Positions 47,301 through 59,100 of a DNA stretch of 64,000 nt are shown piece after piece (the first letter of the stretch is position 1; every line of letters starts with the position of its first letter). The position numbers and the translations under genes were made by a program. The notes under the pieces are model-generated. The model ran no database searches and had not been told where the DNA came from. It saw only the letters and a program-made list of their open reading frames with translations. The stretch spans positions 2,562,103 to 2,626,102 of the forward strand of contig JAALGY010000054.1 of assembly GCA_032358165.1 (NCBI GenBank). Reading direction: 5' to 3'. Source of the DNA: Diplosphaera chodatii (Eukaryota; Chlorophyta; Trebouxiophyceae; Prasiolales; Stichococcaceae).

Positions 47301-49305
47301 GAGAGACAGCTGCTCTTCTAACAAGAAACCAGGCAAAGACGAGCCTCCGCAAGGTTGATAGACATCACAGTCTGGATGGGGACTTGCAGCTATGCACCTG
47401 AGGGACGAGGCGGCAGCGAGGGGCCCCCGCCGCCGCCGGGCGACGCTGATGACTTTGCTCCAGGGCGGGCCGGCAGAGAGGGCATCGCGCCGCGTGCCGG
47501 GAGGCTGGGGCCGCTGCTGGATGACTGCTGCTGCTTCTGCTCCTGCTCCTGCTTCTGCTCCTGTTTCAAGGCACCGAAGCTCAGCTTGGTGCTGAGCCAC
47601 TATGTGGTTCATCAGCATCATGGTTGATGACATTGTCAACAATGCAAGTGTATGTGGTGGTTTTCTGAGCGGCACCTGGTCCTGCTGCTGCTGCTGCTGC
47701 TGCCGCCGCTGCTGCTCCTGCTTGTGCTCCGGTTGATCAGCCTGCTGCTGCGGTGCGGGCCAGGGCGCCGGCGCGTGCACGCCGTTGCCGCCGTGCGAGC
47801 CGGAGGCGTGGCCGGACCCGCCGCCGGGCTTGTCGGCGCTGCTGTTGCTGTCGCTGCGGGGGGGCTGCGGCTCCGCCGGCACCTTGTCGTGCAGCGCCTC
47901 TGCCAGCTGGTCGATGCGGTCCGGGTTGGGGTTCTGCACCCGCGACTCAGTAGCTCCGCTGCAGCAGAGCGGCGCCGTGCACATCAGCACCCGACGTTCT
48001 GCTGGTCGATGCCCTGGATGCGGCCACTCGGCGCAGCAGCTGGAAGCGGCAGCAAGCGCAGCGGTGTTGGACGTGCTGTCAGCCTGCAGACTGGCGTGGG
48101 AGCTTTGAGAGAGGTGGCGCCGCACCGATGCGGGCGCGCAGGTTGCCCCGGTGCGCGTCGCCCAGCACCGCGATGTCCGGCTTGGCGGTGCGGTACATGA
48201 TGAAGTTCAGGCTGGAGAGCGCCGTGTCGGGGTCCTGTTTTGTGTGGAATATCAGCTTTCTTAGGTGTGCACAGTGTTGCAGTGCGGGGTGACATTGCCT
48301 GCAACGCCATGTAAGATGACCTGCCTGATGCTGATACACCGACCGTCGGCACAGGACCCTCACCATGGAGAACGCGCGCTCGAACTTGGCTGCGGCCGGC
48401 GCGACGGCAGCCGCCGCGCTCAAGCCGGCGCCGGAGCCGCTCGGCGGGCCGCTGTCCGTGGCTGTGCTGGCGACGGTGGCGGTGGCCTCGGGCTGCGCCT
48501 GCGGCCGCTCCGCTGCGGTGGCCGCCGCCTCCTCAGCCGCGGCCCGGTGCAGGTCATCTGAGAGTGTTGGGAGCAAACCCTCAGCCACCAGTTGCGTGCA
48601 GCTTGGTCGACCGGACACCCGTTTGCCGTCGCCTCCGTGCACCTGCGGGTGTGCGCTCCGAATATGCAGTCACCACATGTGGGCGACCGAGCAGACGGGA
48701 CGCCCACCAATGGCGTGGTGGTCTTCATGGTCCCCGGCCTGGCTGCCGGCCGGCGTCGCGAAGGTGTTGTTCTCCTGCGCCTCTGTGTAGTCGCCATCCT
48801 CCTCGTCGTCGTCACCGTCGTCGTCCCCATGGTGCGCGTAGCCCTCCTCCGCTTCAGTGTCGTTGGCATCGAACATCTGCGGCCCGAGAACATGCGTCAA
48901 ACGTGCATGTCCTTCGCAGCAGATGTGCCAGCTGTTACCGCCACCCCGCAGACTCCCTGCGGCAGCCACGTGTGGCGGCAGCAGCGTGAGCACGTGGCCT
49001 GTGCGGCTGCGCCCCTCACCTCCTCGCCGTCGTGCGGGTCATCGCCGGCGTCCGAGACGTCGATGTCCGAGTCCGGCGGCGGCAGGATGACATCCTCGTC
49101 GCTGCGTCGCAGGAACGCGGACAGTCCGACGAGTGCATATTTGCATACTCATGCGATGGGGTAACCGACAGGGGTTCGCAGCACGTGCATGCGGCAAGTG
49201 CCTGCGCCTCATGTGTGCAGCATGCATGCGGCGGATGCACCTGTCATCTGAGTGCCCGCTCCACTGCCGGCTCATCTGCTCCGATACACCGCTGGCGTCT
49301 GCCAT
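41369..49305 (-). CDS. TOC159: TOC159-family plastid outer-envelope preprotein receptor GTPase
   Basis: GTP-dependent receptor of the chloroplast outer-membrane import complex. The acidic A-domain starts at ATG 49305: 49241-49305, 49020-49101, 48708-48879, 48364-48557, 48126-48234 join in phase (DSDIDVSDAGDDPHDGE, AHHGDDDGDDDEEDGDY). Further exons to about 46.7 kb are Q-, P- and A-rich with repeated PSLPxRP motifs. Then come LRVMLLRIVGRLGVNTQSS and the G-domain: VMLLGLSGAGKSSVVNALLG (P-loop, about 45.6-45.7 kb), GTDAFGPATKKV, RMRFIDTPGLM (45.3-45.4 kb), KPDIVLYVDRMDVLRRPGSD, HTWFNTV, VMTHAAKPPPDGANGPM, and LRLMNPAALAETHPNCRKNE. The M-domain ends the protein: PRKFPEDEREIRTDKEL, SFDPEVGYNRYLSMDAP, DHDDGVEGMTIARTHV, RSRMPFNNRMALGMLAARLV and the last exon to GGNEFDL. 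Not every splice junction was resolved. Confidence 0.92.
41774..41866. repeat. Direct repeat around a splice acceptor of TOC159, with telomere-like spacer
   Basis: A 26-base block at 41774-41799 recurs at 41841-41866 with two mismatches, offset 67. On the minus strand each copy is an acceptor-like CGCAG followed by GGCCCCGTGGTGG. Between them lies AAACCCTCGGTAAACCCT, close to two telomere units. The repeat could have created a very short intron; see findings. Confidence 0.8.
47682..47716 (-). repeat. CAG/CTG triplet tract encoding polyglutamine in TOC159
   Basis: A run of CTG on the plus strand, CAG on the coding strand, gives QQRRQQQQQQ in the A-domain. Likely length-polymorphic. Confidence 0.8.
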
Positions 49306-49984
49306 GCTGCCTGCGTTGTGTGAGCCGGCTCCGGCGTCAGTGGACTGCAGACCTGCTTCCGGTATTGTAGTGGAGGTGTCACTTCACCTTCGGCTGCCAG
49401 CAGTCAGAGGCTGCACAGCATGCGTGCTTTGACATCTGTTGCAGTACCTTGTGATGTCTACGGCAGCACCAATGTGGCGCTGGGGTGTCCAACTCAAGCA
49501 AACCCGCCTGCCTTGGGCGGCTGCTGCGATGCGACTGCACACAACTCGCAATGCTGTCCACTGCAGCACGTCAGCGATGCCGAGGCGCCTCAATGTGCCT
49601 ACTTCAGCGCTGTCATCCGTCGATGCAAGTTGCACAGCGGATCAAGGCGTCGATCCAAGGCAGGCCCGATGGGACAGCAGCAAGATAGCTCGGGTGCGCT
49701 TTACGAGCAGCCTGCAGGGTATGTACCAGCTGCCGTCGGAAGAAACCCGCACTGGCACTGCAGCATGACCAGCAGGCAACACCGTCAGGATGACCGTTAC
49801 TTAGCTTGTCGAGGGTACAAAGCTGATCGAAGCTGCAGCTTGCAGGCTCTGCAGCTTGGTGTGACACGTTCACACCGCCACAACTGCAAAGTGCGGCTGC
49901 AGGCAACAGCGAACAGGCACATTAGACAGGCCTACCTGCCGCCAGGTGCTGGCAACGCAGTCACAGCGCCTGCGGCCGCGCACC
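49306..49984. promoter_or_regulatory. Divergent region between TOC159 and NOG2
   Basis: 679 bases between two divergent start codons, so both promoters lie here. The plus strand shows open frames, but none joins the NOG2 start, which matches the family N-terminus. No named motif seen. Confidence 0.35.
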
Positions 49985-52900
49985 ATGGGCGGCCAGAAGC
50001 GCAAGGCGGCGCCGCCGGACACCCGCAAGGCGGCGCACTCCGGTGACGCCGCGCGCCCCAGCAAGGGCACCAAAGGCCAGCGCGATGCCGCCACGGTGAG
50101 CTGTGCATGATGCCTTTGAAACGTTTGTACACTTCCATGCATGCATAGGCTGGGCAAGCGCTGCTACGCTGCGGCTGCTGGGGGGTTGCCGCATGCACTG
50201 TTCTCGGCGGCCGCCACTGGTGGGCACGGCGCAATGCTGCTGCCGCAGGTGCGGCGGCTCAACATGTACAGCAAGCGCGCCAAGCGCGACAAGAACGGCA
50301 AGCTCATCCACCAGGAGTACCAGTCTGCCGAGCTGCCCAGCACCCGCATCCACCCCGACCGCCGCTGGTTCGGCAACACCCGCGTCATCGGCCAGAAACA
50401 GCTGGAGTCCTTCCGCGAGCAGATGAGCACCAAGGTGTGTACAGCGTGAGGTCAGTCTGCTGCTCCAGCATTGACTCTGCAGTCTTCAGCACGAATGCTA
50501 GCACCTAGGATCACCACAACCTGGCTGCAAGCTCTACCAGCAACACCATTTCAGCCTGGAGCGTTGTCTGCTGGCGTGGCGCAGGTGCAAGACGCGTACA
50601 CGGTGCTGCTGCGGGAGAAGAAGCTGCCCATGTCGCTGCTGGAGGATCCGGAGAAGGTCGCGCGCGCCGGCGGCAAGGCCGCCCGCTCCCACCTGCTGGC
50701 AACCCAGGGGTGCAGCGAAAGGGCCGGATCGACATCACCGTTTGTTGGCCTCAATGTCTGCTGCAGGCGTGCAGTGCCCACAGCCGTGTGCCAGCATGTG
50801 CTTGTGCAGCTGGCGCTGCTGTAGCATTCTCAACCCTGCCTATCAAGTGTGTCGGGCGTGCGAGCGTGCCAGCAGCTGCAAACACATACATGGATGGACA
50901 CTGTGTGCATCTTGCATTGTCATCCGTCAGGGGTCATCATTTCCTTGGCGGCATTGACAGCCCACTCACATATGCCACGCAGCCCTTCGACGCGACGTTC
51001 GGCAAAAAGCGCACCCGCAAGCGGCCGCGCCTGGCGGCGGAGGATTTGGCGGACCTGGTGACACGCACCACCGCCGCCTCGGGCCAGTGCGTCTTCCCAA
51101 CCTTTGGTTGCTGTTGTCAAACTCACATGTCAACATGTTCGACGATCAGACAGTGCTTCACGGCACTCCTGAGGACTGGCAGCAGGGTGGCTGCCCCCGC
51201 CACCGGCTGGCCCAGCAAGCGCGGCTGCACTGACCCCCTGTCTGCCTGAACTTACCTGCTATGTCTGCAGCATCTGATCCTCAGTTTGGGCCTGATGTTA
51301 GGGTTTAGGGTTTTGGTCTGCGCAGGTTCGAGGTGCGGGGGGAGGGCGATGCGGCGGAGGCGCAGCTGGCGAGCTCGGGGGTGCGGGAGGCAATGCGGGA
51401 GAACGTGATGGGCGCGGGCCAGTCCAAGCGCATCTGGGGGGAGCTGTACAAGGTCATCGACTCCTCCGACGTCGTCATCCAGGTGCGGCACCGCTGCTCG
51501 AGAAATGCGTGCCACTGCTGATACGGCTGAAGACTTTCACCCGAAGGGAGCTCACAGCTCACAGAACTGGTGCAGTTGACAGGATGAATAGCTGGGCAAG
51601 TTCACCTAAGAATATGGCCCCTTACACCCTGAACGATGAGCAGGTGATTGATGCGCGGGATCCGATGGGGACGCGCAGCCCGCAGCTGGAGCAGCACCTG
51701 CGCAAGCACGCGCGCCACAAGCACCTCCTGCTGCTGCTCAACAAATGCGACCTGGTGAGCGGCGGCGCCGGGCTCTGCACGCGGAAAGCTGTCGGGCAGG
51801 CCACCCTCGTCACAGGTCACGGCCTGTGGACAATCTGGAACACAAAGGTATGACTGCTGTGTGCACACGCAGGTGCCCGCCTGGGTCACCAAGCGCTGGC
51901 TGCACGCGCTCAGCCGGGAGTACCCGACGCTCGCGTTCCACGCCAGCATGGGGCACCCCTTCGGCAAGGGCGCCCTGCTGTCGCTGCTGCGCCAGGTGCG
52001 TGCATTGTCAAGCGGGACTGGCATGCTGTCTATCCGTCAGGCGGCATGGCGGATTGTTGTTCAGCTGGCTGAGTGTCAACAGCTGCGTACAGAGGGGCAG
52101 ATGACAGCTGATGGTGCTTCGGCATGCTGTCTGCATGCGGCGTGATCAGACTGCAGTCCGTGTGCGAGAGTAGCAGCGGGCCGCGTCACCGACAGGATGA
52201 CGGGTGATGGCTGATGGTGCTGTCGCCCGCTGCGCAGCTGTCGCGGCTGCGGTCAGACAAGAAGTACATCAGCGTCGGCTTCGTGGGGTACCCCAACGTC
52301 GGCAAGTCCTCCGTCATCAACACCCTGCGCACCAAGAAGGTGAGCCTCCTCCTCCAGTGCACATTCTTAGTCAGATCTCCCCCCGCAGTGTGGATGTTTG
52401 GCAACCTGCCGCTTCTGCATGCTTCCTGACAGTGAGCAGCCGTCAGCTGTCAGCGGAGGTCGGCGGCAGCACTCCAGCACATGCTCTCGCCTCAAGATGC
52501 AGTCCAGTGCTGCTGAGTAGCGCTGTCAAACACTGGGGCATTCACCCCTGCGCCCCCGCAGGTGTGCAAGACGGCGCCCATCCCGGGGGAGACGAAGGTG
52601 TGGCAGTACATCACGCTCATGAAGCGCATCTTCCTCATCGACTGCCCGGGCGTGGTGCACGCCGCGCAGGCCGAGCCCGACTCGGAGCTGGTGCTCAAGG
52701 GCGTCGTGCGCGTGGAGAACCTGGTGCGGCGCCCTGGCTGCTGCAATCGGAATCATCGCTTCTGCGCTGCACCGTGTCGAGGTGTACTAGCAGTGTAGTG
52801 GCATCGTCAGTTTGAAGGTTCAGAAGGGCTGGCAGCAGCTGCTCAGACGCGCAATGGCTGTGCTGAGCGCGTCACGTGCATCTTGCAGGAGGACGCGACG

Positions 52901-54359
52901 CAGCACATAGATGCAGTGCTGCAGCGTGTGAAGCCCGAGTACCTGGTGCGCTGCACCAGCAGTTGCTCCCTTTGTACCTCTCTGCACACCTCCACGGTAT
53001 CAGCATCCGGTCAACCCGCCATCCCTCGTCACTGTGTGCCTTCCCATCGACCACAGCAGCTTGCACTGCGAAGCCTGACACTGAAGCCCGTGTAACAACC
53101 CTCCTATTATGCCCTGCAGCGGCGCGCGTACAAGATCCAGAGCTGGACGGACACGGAGGACTTTCTGGCGCAGCTGGCGCGAGCCGGGGGCCGGCTGCTG
53201 CGGGGGGGCGAGCCCGACGCCAACACCGCCGCGAAGATGGTGCTGTACGACTGGCAGCGCGGCAAGATCCCCTACTTCGCGGCGCCCCCGGGCCACGTCG
53301 ACGCCCCGGCCGCCGGCCCTGCAGCGCCCGCGGACGGCCCGCCAGACGACCAGGTGCGGCCGGCGTGCGCAGGGACGATGCACTTCCGGCATCCTGCACC
53401 TTGCACCCCTGGTCCCGCATGTGGATGCCACTGCAGAAGCACCGTGGGCACGGACGGGAGCTGTGCAGTCTTGTGAAGGCTGGCAGCAAGAGAGCCTTGG
53501 CAGAATCAGCGGCGGCATCAGTGGCAGCACCAAACGCTGATAGTCAGCCCTACTGTGTTTGTCAAACGCCATTGCAGGAAGCAGCAGGACCGGAGCCGAC
53601 GCCGAAGGAGCGCGAGGCGGCTGCAGCCATCAGCGCCACCGTGGCGGCTGCCAGCGAGCGGCAGCGGCGGCGCGCCATCCCCGTGCAGGGCGAGTTCTTC
53701 ATGCCCGGCGACGAGGCGGGGGCGGGCGCCGAGGCCACCCCCGCTGCGCAGGTGCCGCGTGCCTGCGCATCCTGTCTGATTTGGGTGGCCCAGGGTGCTG
53801 TGCCCTGAGGCGGGTATTGAGCGCGTTGCACGTGACTACGCCCAAGTAAGCCCTCTTGCTGTGCCAACAAGCGACAAACCTGAGCTGGCACCACTCGTGT
53901 CAACGCCTAAGCCATGTCAGTTGGCCAATGCCGGTGCAACATGTGCAGGACGAGGACCGCATCAGCAGCGGCAGCGAGGCCGCGGGCAGCGGCAGCGAGT
54001 CTGAAGGCGAGGATACAGCGGGCGGCGGCAGCGACGATGAGGCGTCAGACGACGACGAGGACGGCTCGCTGCGCTCGGGCGACATCGACAGCGGCGCGGA
54101 GAGCGACGGCTATGGCGACGCGGGGCTCAGCTGGGAGGCGGTGCTGGCGTCGGTGCAGCAGCCCAGGGGCGATGATGACGCGGCGGCGGCGGCGGGCCCC
54201 GCGGCAGACGCGGCAGCCGCTGCAGCGGCGGCTGGTGGCGCGGGAGCACAGCCGGCGGCAAAGGCCGCGCCGCAGCTGCCGGTGCACAAGCCGCGCAAGA
54301 AGGCGGGGCGGTACCGCAGCGGCAAGCCCAAGCTCAAGGGCGGCAAGCGCAAGCGGTGA
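49985..54359 (+). CDS. NOG2: Nucleolar GTP-binding protein 2 (NOG2/GNL2), 60S ribosome assembly GTPase
   Basis: Circularly permuted GTPase acting in nucleolar/nucleoplasmic maturation of pre-60S particles. Exons join in phase: 49985-50095, 50249-50434, 50585-50709, 50961-51086, 51326-51482, 51644-51754, 51873-51995, 52238-52339, 52562-52723, 52889-52945, 53120-53353, 53578-53751, 53949-54359, 692 residues. Order of motifs: [81 protein letters not shown] (G4), [17 protein letters not shown] (G5), [19 protein letters not shown] (G1), [20 protein letters not shown] then DCPGVV (G3), [11 protein letters not shown]. Hence G4-G5-G1-G3, the family order. The C-terminus is very acidic then basic ([11 protein letters not shown]). 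The acceptor of exon 5 directly follows a telomere-like tract. Confidence 0.97.
51297..51316 (+). repeat. Telomere-like tract at the 3' end of NOG2 intron 4
   Basis: GTTAGGGTTTAGGGTTTTGG lies 9 bases before the CAG acceptor at 51323-51325, occupying the place of the polypyrimidine region on the G-rich strand. Confidence 0.8.
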
Positions 54360-54442
54360 AGCAGCGAAGCACGGTCATCAGCACAGATTTTGTCAGCGAG
54401 TCTAAGCCGAGTGTCTTTTCAGTGCTTGTTGGTTCAGCTAGC

Positions 54443-54447
54443 TGTAA
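54443..54447 (+). terminator. Probable TGTAA poly(A) signal for NOG2
   Basis: TGTAA 84 bases after the NOG2 stop codon fits the usual spacing for green-algal polyadenylation. Confidence 0.5.
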
Positions 54448-54563
54448 CAGCCACGAATGTGTTGCACATGGTCTACCCAGCAGGATGGCATTATTACATG
54501 GTGGGGCATCAGACCCAGTGTCCAAATGTGTCTGGTGATCCAGCAACATTGACCAAAGCATAA

Positions 54564-55703
54564 TCACACGAAGTCAACGGCCGGGCCGCAGTAGGGCTTC
54601 CTGCCGCCCCCCACGCGCGTTGGGTACAGCATGTCATGTGACCGCTTCACACGCCCGCCCTGCTGCCGCCGGAACGCCAGCGCCCTTTCTGCAGGGTGCC
54701 AGACACACAGTGTGTGCGGACACTCAGAACAAGCAGCCGTATTCCCTGAAGTATCCCAGCTGCGTGGCTGAAAGGAAGGGCACCGTCGGCCGGGCTCCAC
54801 CAGCTGGACAGCAGGAACAACGATCCTCTCTGACAACGCACGGGCCACCAACGGACCTGAGGGCGGCAGTGATTCGGAGGCGTCCAGCACCCGCACTGTC
54901 ACATTGCCGACCCGGCGCTCGCGCTGCTTCTGCCGCTGCAGGGTCCTGGTTCGGCCGCTGGACCGCTGCTGGCTGCCGTCAGCTGGAGGCCCTGCTGCGG
55001 CGGGCCCGGCTGCAGCTGCGTCCCTGCGCAATGTAACAGCAGATGGTGATGCGATGCACATGCCAACCACGATGCAGGTGCTGTCCTACTGGGCTGCACA
55101 GATTGGCCTAAGGCGGTAGCATTGGCATGTGGCACGTGGACCAGGGCATAAAGGAACACAGAAAGCACCAGGCCGCCCAGGCTGGCGCGCACCTTTCACG
55201 CTGCAGCAGCTCCGCAACCACGTCGTCAGGCAGACGGTCCTCGGCGCCGGGTGCCATGGCTGCAGGCTCTGCTGCATCGTGCTGCACCGCCGCTGCAGGC
55301 TGCTCCGCCTCCGGCGCCGGCTGCGCCTGCTGCGCTGCCGCTGTGCCCCGCGTGCGCCTGGCGGCCGCCGCCTGCTCGACACGCTGCTGCCGTTCTGCCT
55401 CCGCTGCCTGTGTGCAGTGTCAAAGCTGGCATCATCGAGTGCCATACGGGTACAGTCTGGTGACGACGGCGACCGTCGCATGCCCGCCTCAGCCTGATGT
55501 AGCAACGCTGGTAACTATCCATGTTGTCAGGGCTTCTAGCTGACCCTTGGGATGCTGTGCGACCCGCCGCTTGCTGTGCACATGGACTGCAAGCTGCCCA
55601 CCTGGCTCGCGGCCGCGCCGACCTCCTCAGGCGGCGCATCGTCATCCGACTCCGACGCCTGCGCTGGGTCGGGCTGCTGCTGTTTCCTGCGCGTGCTGAC
55701 CAT
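54564..55703 (-). CDS. Small basic/acidic, probably nucleolar protein (possibly NOL7/UTP16-like)
   Basis: Four exons join in phase: 55602-55703, 55193-55407, 54857-55023, 54564-54688, 202 residues. The N-terminus is short and acidic (MVSTRRKQQQ, then ASESDDDAPPEE). A charged helix (AEAERQQRVEQAAAARRTRG), an A/P linker, an amphipathic VVAELLQRE, a basic RQKQRERRVGNVTVRVL, and a conserved-looking tail (ALAFRRQQGGRVKRSHDMLY, GGGRKPYCGPAVDFV) follow. The architecture resembles small nucleolar rRNA-processing proteins such as NOL7, whose C-terminal NUC129 region ends in a similar way, but this is from memory and weak. The exon chain itself is convincing. It is convergent with NOG2. Confidence 0.65.
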
Positions 55704-56121
55704 TGTACCGCGCCACGCAGCTGCACCGCGTTTGTGAACCCGCGCACGATGATCGGGATGCAGCAGGTGCGGGTTCCCGTGGCGCGCAGAGCAGCGCTGA
55801 CTGGCAGAGCAGCAGACCGTGAAGCTGCAACACGATGTTGCAGATGATAGAAATTTGCAACGTGCTGTGGCGGCACGTGCAAATGCAGGTGTGCGCTTCG
55901 CGCTGGTCGCAGTGGAAGGCTGCTCAGGCATGCTGCTGACATGGCACGACACATTTGGCAATGCACGCACATGTGCGTTCCAGTTGCGCGGTGACTTTCA
56001 TGTTCGCTGCTGTTCTACAACTGTATGCAGCATTTGAGCTTGATCGAGATGCGCTAAAAGGCTGGGATCGCTCTCTGTGTGGCGCTGTGGCGCATGAGAA
56101 CACCCCGCACTCGGCGCCGCC
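55704..56121. other. Divergent region between the nucleolar-like gene and the 707-residue gene
   Basis: About 420 bases that must hold both promoters. Nothing else recognised. Confidence 0.35.
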
Positions 56122-59100
56122 ATGCAGACGGAATTTGAGCTGCGAAATGAGCAGACGGCAGCCTCTCACCAGCGCATGCTGGTGCGGTGCCAGCACACGC
56201 TTGGTGTGCAAGTGTGGCCAGCAGCAGCGGCTGCCCGCTGCAGCGCTGCAGTCACGGCAATGCCGCTGCCGGCGAGCTGTGGCGGCGGCGGTATCAGCCA
56301 GGTCACAGCTGTTGCCCAGACGGCCGACATGCCGGTAGCGGCAGCAGGGCCTCCAGCCCCGACCCCACCGGCGATCATCGTGGACAGCAGCAGCAGCAGT
56401 GACGGCAGCGATGCTGACGCAGACCCAGATTGGAAGGACTTGCGTGTCTTCAAGCGGAAGGTGGGTGCGACATCTTGGCAGCTTGCCCGACTGGTGTCAC
56501 GCAGTGCAGCCGAAAAGGTCAGCCGGATCTGTCTGGATCCTGGTGCAGGCACAGCGTGAAGCTGCTGCCCGGCATGCTCAGGCAGCGCTCCGGCAGGAGG
56601 TCGGCATCGTGCCCACCCTGCTGGTTGGTGACGTGTTCCTGGTTGAAGACAGGTGGGGCGTTCCATCGATGCAGTGCTTGCTGCAATGCGCTGCAGCACT
56701 CACCGCTGCCTGTTGGCAGCATTGTTGCAGCACCCGACCCTGCCCATCAAAGGGCTGTACTATGCTCTTCCGAACTTCTGAAAGGGCGGCGCTGCGGTGC
56801 AGGACGGCCAACGACATGGCGTCGGCGGTGGCGGAGGCGCTGCAGGTGCCGCGGGCGTACGTGCAGCTGGCGGACCCGACGTGCGAGGCGGAGCTGCGCA
56901 TGCACACCAGCGCCGCCGGCCAGCACGCCGCCGCGGGGCTGCCGCCGCTGTCCGACCGCCCCGGCCGCGTGTTCGGCTGGCCGCCCGCAGGTAGGCTGTT
57001 CTGCTGGACTCTCGGAAGCATCGTCTCGGTGACTCGGTGGATACGATTCGCATTGGCTGCACATAAGAGATTCGCTGTGTGGGTGTGCTGAGGCTTTGTT
57101 TGGAGTGCAGGCACCTTGTCGACCCTGGATGCTCTGGCCCTGGAGGGTCGTCTGGTGCTGGCGCGCCGGGATGCAGAACGAAGCGCTGAGGCAGCCAGGC
57201 GGCAGCGGGCGGCGGCAGCAGGAGGCAGCGACGGCGGCGCCAGCCGGCCCTGGTGGCGCTTCTGGCAACGGACGTCTACAGATGCCCAGCGCAACAGCAG
57301 CAGCAGCAGCAGCAGCATCAGCAGCAGCAACGGCGGTGGCGGCAGCGTTGCACAGCCTGCAGCAGAGGAGGTACAGCCGCAGCAGTGGCCCAAGCGGCTG
57401 CGGTCTATGCCCTGGGGCAACGCGCTGGTGCTGCTGGACAAGTACCCGGGGCACGCCTTCCTGCAGCCGGACGCCCAGCAGGTATGACCATCTGCCGCAG
57501 CACACCTCCACGACACCTGCATGACTACACTGTGTCCTTGAGCCGGCCTGCAGGATTGCACACCGCTAGCATTTGCCCCCTGCACAGGTGCAGCACGCGC
57601 AGCAGCTGCGCAGCGCCAGCGCCGCCGAACCTGCAGCCGAGCCCCTCAGGTGCTGCTGGCTGCTGCGTTGCGTGACATTCAAGATTCTCCTTTGAAATAT
57701 CTCGCGATGCAGAGGTCACGCACTGCCCCTTGCAGGAGAACGAGCATATCTAGGTTGAGCCCATGTCCTGATCTGCCTGCCAGGGGCGTGCCTGTCTTCG
57801 CGGTGCCGGGGGTGTACCTGACGCTGCCGTCGCCCCGGGGCGACGTGCGCCTCACGCCCCTGTTCCTCAGCCGCCAGCGCCTGGACGACACCTTTGCCGC
57901 CGTGCAGGAGCTGGTCACGCACCAGGTAACTTGTTCGGGAGTTGCAGAAAATTGCGCAAGTTGTAGCACACCTTTGCCGCTGTGCAGGAGCTGGTCACGC
58001 ACCAGGCACAGCACAGCCGCCGGTGCATGTCTGTGGGCAGTGCGGCTGACACAGAGTAGAACCTGGTCTCCCCCACACAGCTTGCTGCAGCCTTTGATAT
58101 GCGTCTGCATGCTCGCCATGCAGCTGCGGGGCCAGCGGCGGCACGACCGCCGCGTCTTCCGCGTGACCACGGAGACAGTCGCAGCGCATCTCACAGGTGC
58201 CTGCCCTCCTTTCTTTGCCGAGGTTTTGCTCGTATTGGTGCATGCAAGGAGAAGGGTTTTGCCATCTCATCCTAGTTGCAGGGCTGTATGGCGGCAGCGC
58301 TCCCGGCCGGCAGCGCGGCCAGGAGGGCGATGACGTTCCAGAGGTCGACGAGTTCCTGCAGGTACGCTAGAGTTTTGACGCTCGTGCGAGCCAGCTGCAC
58401 CGCCAGCATGGCAGCGGGTGGAAGGTCCGTACGCCAGGGTCAGCCTGGCAACAGCGCAATGCCGGCTGTGACCACAGACCATGGCAACATGTTCTTCTAG
58501 GCAGGACGCCAAGAACGGCGTGCTGCTGATGCAGGAGCTGGGCGAGGGGCCCAGGCGCGGCAGCGGCGGCGGCAGCGGCGGCAGAGGCCAGAGCGGGGTG
58601 GGCGCCACCATCTCCCGAGTCATGGTGGGCGCGCTGTCGCTGTGGCTGCGCGCCTTTGAGGGCGGCGCCAATGGCGTGGACCGCGCCGCCTCGCGCCTGG
58701 ACATAGGTGGGTCCAGGTTTTGGGTGTCAAGATCTGGCAAATGGGAGGCGAGCTGCATGACCTGCTGTCCTTACGGACATCTGCTCTGGTGTGCGCAGCT
58801 GCACATGGCGTCTCTTGCTATGGTGACAAGTGCTGCCACTTGAACATGTGGAAGCAGAAGCCAGAGCCGAATCCGCGGCATGTGCCGTGGCTGCAGACGC
58901 GAAGCTGGCGGGGCACAGGCGGCGGCCGGCCGTCGTGCCGCACGCCCTTCACGAGTACGTTGCCGCCTGCGGGCGCTGGAACAACCAGCAGCAAGCGGGT
59001 GCGTACTTGCAAACGCTGATCTGTCAGCGCTGTGCTGTCGTCGACGTCTATGAAGCGACCCGAGCGTTCTGTCGTTCTGTCGGTTGCAGATCACAGGGCG

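Noticed and set aside
47016..48125. 369-codon minus-strand open frame as a separate gene
   Set aside because: It contains part of the TOC159 A-domain (about 47.65-47.97 kb) but also reads intron sequence; neighbouring exons continue in other frames.
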